From positions 1 through 8,061 of the forward strand of contig JAENXB010000128.1 of the NCBI GenBank assembly GCA_016649785.1: a stretch of 8,061 nucleotides of DNA, given 5' to 3'. Source of the DNA: Flavobacteriaceae bacterium. Lineage in GTDB: Bacteria > Bacteroidota > Bacteroidia > Flavobacteriales > Flavobacteriaceae. Positions 5,141 to 8,061 of this stretch are shown one piece after another. The notes beneath the pieces were generated by a model, which saw only the letters and a list, made by a program, of their open reading frames with translations, was not told the DNA's origin and did no database searches. Within the stretch, counting starts at the first letter, position 1, and the number at the start of each line of letters is the position of its first letter. Made by a program: the position numbers and the translations under genes.

Positions 5141-6148
5141 GGGTTTGTTTTGCGGGGTAAACTGGTTGTTTTCCATTCCTCCCGACTGCTCGTGGTCCTG
5201 GTGCCATTTCCATAGAAAACCGCCGGCAAACCAATCTTCCCCCCAAAATTCTTCATAAATGGCTGTTAGTGCATTTGCTTGCAGTTCATTATTTATGCCC
5301 TTTAATTCCCGGGAGGAATCCCACGGGGTTTTGCCTGCAAAATTGATATTCCTGTAACCATATTCGGTAAATAGGACCTGTCTCCCCGAAGTTTTTGAAA
5401 GATCTGCCAAACCCGATTTATGTAATTTCCAACCGTCTTTCAATTGCTGTAAATTTGGAGAACTTTCTTCATTTAATGGAAAATAGGCATTAACCCCTAT
5501 AAAATCAAGTTCTTTCCAAAAAGGAACCCGATCTGCTTTATCCCAATTTTCAGAATAGGTGAGTTTGCCTTTATAGATTTTGCGGATTTCAGGGATCAAC
5601 TCCCTCCAAAAATCCGGACGTTCATTTACAAATCCAAATAACTCGGTTCCTATAGCCAGGATTCCTACCTTTTCTTCTTCCGCAAGTTGCGCGTAGAGCA
5701 TAATAAAGTCCCGATAGTTTTCTTCAAAGTCTTTCCAGTCGGTTTCAGAATTCATTTTAATATCCCCTGTAAATTCACCTCTCCAAATCCAAATTTGAGG
5801 TTTTATCATCACCCCCAGGCCATCCTGATGCAGCAATTGAACCGTTTCCCGAACTCCCTCCAGTCGTTCCCCCCACCATTGCCGCTCCATATTAAATTTT
5901 AAATCGGGGCTTTGTAGGTTTTCCATAAAAGCAAATGGCATTACCGCCACGGTATTTGCTTTTACATTTAAAATAGGTTTTATGTTTGAAATGCTGATCG
6001 CCTCCCGCGACGCGACTAAACTCACCCCATTGATTTTTTCTTTTGAAACCTGTGCCAGACAAGAATTTAGCAATATCAATAAGACCATTGAGAAAAAAGA
6101 TCCTGTTGCATTCTTTCTGCTAAAACTTTTTAAGGTTTTAAAATTCAT
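5093..6148 (-). CDS. Exported lipoprotein glycoside hydrolase, GH113-like TIM barrel
   Basis: A 351-residue protein with a basic, hydrophobic signal sequence ending in a lipobox-like LLNSC (Cys30), so it is probably anchored in the envelope as a lipoprotein. The region from about 40 to 346 has the motif order of a TIM-barrel retaining glycoside hydrolase: VMPFAFM (69-75), IKPQIWIWRGEF (115-126), IGTELFGF (166-173, Glu169 as probable acid/base), LDFIGVNAYFP (214-224), LFTEYGY (259-265, Glu262 as probable nucleophile) and GGFLWKWH (309-316). It most resembles GH113, whose characterised members are beta-1,4-mannanases, but substrate cannot be judged here. The ATG at 6148 lies inside the end of the DUF547 gene (11-bp overlap), so the two are translationally coupled. 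The last 48 bp are duplicated at 4225-4272. Confidence 0.82.
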   Translation of the reverse strand: MNFKTLKSFSRKNATGSFFSMVLLILLNSCLAQVSKEKINGVSLVASREAISISNIKPILNVKANTVAVMPFAFMENLQSPDLKFNMERQWWGERLEGVRETVQLLHQDGLGVMIKPQIWIWRGEFTGDIKMNSETDWKDFEENYRDFIMLYAQLAEEEKVGILAIGTELFGFVNERPDFWRELIPEIRKIYKGKLTYSENWDKADRVPFWKELDFIGVNAYFPLNEESSPNLQQLKDGWKLHKSGLADLSKTSGRQVLFTEYGYRNINFAGKTPWDSSRELKGINNELQANALTAIYEEFWGEDWFAGGFLWKWHQDHEQSGGMENNQFTPQNKPAEKVVKDFYGSLILN

Positions 6149-6848
6149 TTAATTTCCAGTTATATTTATAAAATCCTGTTTCAAAATTATTGGGAATGGG
6201 GGTTTTGCGGTATTTAATGGCAAACCCGATTAAAGTTTGGCCGTTTTTGGTAAAATCCTGCTCATACCATTTCATGATTTCCGAAAATAACACTTTATCT
6301 TTTTGTACCTGAACAAATTGGGGATTGTTCATCGCTTTTTCGGTTTGTCGCTGAAGTTGTTCTTCCAAGGTTTCCGGCCTGTATGCCTCAGAAATTATGG
6401 GCGGACAGCTTTTTGCGGCACATACCAGGACGAAATGAAAGCGGGGTTCGTAAAATTTCGCCCTTAACAAGTCGTTTTCAATAGAGTTGAGTGTCACTTT
6501 CTTTCCGCCAATTTCATAGCTGGTTTTATCAAAAAATCCGTTGAGATCCATAGGAGAACTCACCGGGTAATTTTTCACAATCCCACTTATAACAGCTAAA
6601 TTATAGGATTTAATCCAAAACGCTTTATATTGATCCGGGTTTTCAGGGGAAACTTTTATTTTCTTTGCCCCTTCCATTAAATTGGATAAAGCCTTGGGAT
6701 GTCGTTTTATTTCGGCGTATTTTACCTTTCCGTTTTCAACATAGGTTTGAAAGAAATGATCGGCTGAATCAAAAAATTTTGAGGTATCCTGTGCAGATAA
6801 GGTCGTAGAAATCAACAGGAATAAGACTTTTAAGGACTTTATCATCAT
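6138..6848 (-). CDS. Secreted DUF547 domain protein
   Basis: A 236-residue protein with a classical signal peptide (about residues 1-19, cleavage probably after TLSAQ or nearby), hence periplasmic or secreted. The DUF547 core runs from about 70 to 185, with AFWIKSYNLAVISG (76-89), KVTLNSIENDLLR (117-129) and HFVLVCAAKSCPPI (138-151), whose Cys143 and Cys148 are the notable conserved cysteines. No biochemical activity is established for DUF547 to my knowledge; a papain-like fold or thiol chemistry has been suggested for related sequences, and I do not assert it here. Start is MM, so either ATG (6848 or 6845) could be used. It is the first gene of a - strand pair with the glycoside hydrolase and is divergent from the oxidoreductase gene. 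DUF547 proteins often occur near oxidoreductases in Bacteroidota (recollection, not tested). Confidence 0.85.
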   Translation of the reverse strand: MMIKSLKVLFLLISTTLSAQDTSKFFDSADHFFQTYVENGKVKYAEIKRHPKALSNLMEGAKKIKVSPENPDQYKAFWIKSYNLAVISGIVKNYPVSSPMDLNGFFDKTSYEIGGKKVTLNSIENDLLRAKFYEPRFHFVLVCAAKSCPPIISEAYRPETLEEQLQRQTEKAMNNPQFVQVQKDKVLFSEIMKWYEQDFTKNGQTLIGFAIKYRKTPIPNNFETGFYKYNWKLNEF

Positions 6849-6961
6849 ATTTTTTTATAAGTAATATTTAAACTTACGACCAAAACCGTAGGATTTGAGT
6901 CGGAAAATGGATTTAGAACTAACTTATCAATCTCTTTAATCTCCTAAAATTAAAAACATAT
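6849..6961. promoter_or_regulatory. Divergent intergenic region between the DUF547 and oxidoreductase genes
   Basis: This 113-bp AT-rich gap must carry the promoters of both divergent units. On the + strand TAGGATTTG at 6889-6897 is one base longer than the Bacteroidota -7 consensus TAnnTTTG. A small inverted repeat, TACG (6875-6878) and CGTA (6887-6890) around an eight-base spacer, overlaps it and could be an operator half-site pair. Neither element is strong, and no good -7 element was found for the - strand. Confidence 0.35.
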
Positions 6962-8061
6962 ATGGAGCACATTGTCATAATAGGAAATGGTGTTGCGGGA
7001 ATAACCGCAGCAAGACATATCCGGAAACTTTCCGACAAGAAAATCACAATAATTTCTGCCGAAACCGAATTTTTCTTTTCCCGTACCGCCCTGATGTATG
7101 TTTATATGGGGCACATGAAATGGGATCACCTAAAACCCTATGAAGACTGGTTTTGGAAAAAAAACCGACTGGAATTAAAAACCGGTTATGTATCCAAAGT
7201 GAATCCTGAAGCCAATGAGCTGGAATTTGATTCGGGAGAAAAAATGGGTTATGACAAACTAATTATTGCTTCCGGATCCATATCAAATAAATTCGGTTGG
7301 CCGGGACAGGATTTAAAAGGAGTCCAGGGTTTATATTCCAAACAGGATGTAGATTCGCTTGAAGAAAATGCCCCGGATAATAAAGTGTGCAAAAGAGCGG
7401 TAATTGTCGGTGGCGGATTAATAGGTATAGAAATGGCTGAAATGCTTCGAACCAGGGATATTCCGGTTACATTTCTGGTAAGGGAATCCAGCTTTTGGGA
7501 TATTGTTCTGCCGCCGGGAGAATCGAATCTCATCACCAGGCATATTCGCGAACATCATATTGATCTGCGATTGAATGCAAATTTAAAAGAAATTCTCGCC
7601 GATGAAAACGGAAGGGCAAGAGCTGTTGTTTTGGCAGAAACCGGCGAAGAAATTGAATGTACCGTAGTAGGACTTACTCCCGGGGTTTCCCCGAATATAA
7701 AATTCCTCAAAGACTCCGGAATAGAGCTTGGCCGCGGGGTAAAAGTGAACAGGAACCTGGAAACAAATTTTAAAAATATTTATGCCATAGGCGATTGTGC
7801 CGAACAGCACGAAGCCATTGGGAACAGAAGGCTAATTGAAACTGTTTGGTACACCTCCAGAATGATGGGGGAAGTAGTTGCCCAGACTATTTGCGATAAT
7901 CCAATGAAATACAACCCCGGAAACTGGTTTAATTCTGCCAAATTCCTGGATATAGAATATCAAACCTATGGATGGGTATTCCCGAAGCCGGGAGATGGTG
8001 AAGCTCATTTTTATTGGGAACACAAAAACGGGAAAAAGTGCATCACTATCAGCTATGAAAA
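6962..8061 (+). CDS. FAD/NAD(P)-dependent pyridine nucleotide oxidoreductase (3' end cut by the window)
   Basis: An open frame of 366 codons from the ATG at 6962 to the window edge, with no stop. It has the two-dinucleotide-fold architecture of the Pyr_redox_2 family: FAD-binding GNGVAG (8-13), the connecting IIASGS (101-106), NAD(P)H-binding VGGGLIGIE (149-157) and the second FAD motif YAIGDCAE (274-281). The position where CoA-disulfide reductases and NADH oxidases carry a redox cysteine appears to be Ser40 (FFFSRTALMY), so it is more likely a ferredoxin/rubredoxin reductase-like or nitrite reductase NADH-subunit-like enzyme, passing electrons from NAD(P)H to a protein partner or quinone. 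The partner is not visible. The conserved GNG motif eight residues in supports this start. It is divergent from the DUF547 gene; a link to arsenic redox chemistry is possible but unproven. Confidence 0.88.
   Translation, partial: MEHIVIIGNGVAGITAARHIRKLSDKKITIISAETEFFFSRTALMYVYMGHMKWDHLKPYEDWFWKKNRLELKTGYVSKVNPEANELEFDSGEKMGYDKLIIASGSISNKFGWPGQDLKGVQGLYSKQDVDSLEENAPDNKVCKRAVIVGGGLIGIEMAEMLRTRDIPVTFLVRESSFWDIVLPPGESNLITRHIREHHIDLRLNANLKEILADENGRARAVVLAETGEEIECTVVGLTPGVSPNIKFLKDSGIELGRGVKVNRNLETNFKNIYAIGDCAEQHEAIGNRRLIETVWYTSRMMGEVVAQTICDNPMKYNPGNWFNSAKFLDIEYQTYGWVFPKPGDGEAHFYWEHKNGKKCITISYE

Noticed and set aside
7249..8023. Several - strand frames of 63-95 codons at the right end.
   Set aside because: They are opposite the oxidoreductase frame starting at 6962, which stays open to the window edge and carries all three dinucleotide-binding motifs.

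Overview
The window looks like a chromosomal stretch from a member of the Bacteroidota, most likely a (marine-type) Flavobacteriaceae. The reasons are the moderate-to-low GC content (about 42% in a hand-counted coding line), A-rich start regions without clear Shine-Dalgarno sequences, Bacteroidota-style signal peptides, and the gene families present. Genus assignment is inference.

Left part (1-3964, all on the + strand): an arsenic-processing cluster. It begins inside the 3' end of arsS, the radical SAM enzyme of arsenosugar biosynthesis. Next come a TIGR04282/DUF2064-type glycosyltransferase and a family-1 purine nucleoside phosphorylase that overlap by 4 bp, then the arsenosugar-type arsenite methyltransferase arsM, then a PiT-family phosphate (possibly arsenate) transporter. 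Together they suggest this route: the transporter admits phosphate or arsenate; ArsM methylates arsenite to a dimethylarsenical; ArsS attaches the 5'-deoxyadenosyl group of SAM; the phosphorylase removes the adenine; the transferase acts on the resulting arsenic-bearing sugar. The first steps follow family knowledge. The roles of the phosphorylase, transferase and transporter are inferred from context.

Middle part (3965-5092): a convergent intergenic region that has been invaded. Two imperfect direct copies (4029-4272 and 4894-5140) of a roughly 245-bp segment with several small hairpins flank an AT-rich two-gene cassette, 4336-4832, that looks like a toxin-antitoxin pair. Each copy also carries the last 15 codons and stop of the neighbouring glycoside hydrolase gene, so the left copy is an orphan gene end. 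The coding part of the repeat is nearly identical between copies while the non-coding part has diverged considerably. This points to recombination with foreign but related DNA rather than a simple local duplication.

Right part (5093-8061): on the - strand, a two-gene exported pair consisting of a DUF547 protein and a lipoprotein glycoside hydrolase resembling GH113, overlapping by 11 bp. Divergent from it across a 113-bp gap is a + strand FAD/NAD(P)-dependent oxidoreductase that begins at 6962 and runs off the window after 366 codons. Whether this right-hand block is functionally linked to the arsenic genes cannot be told from the window alone.
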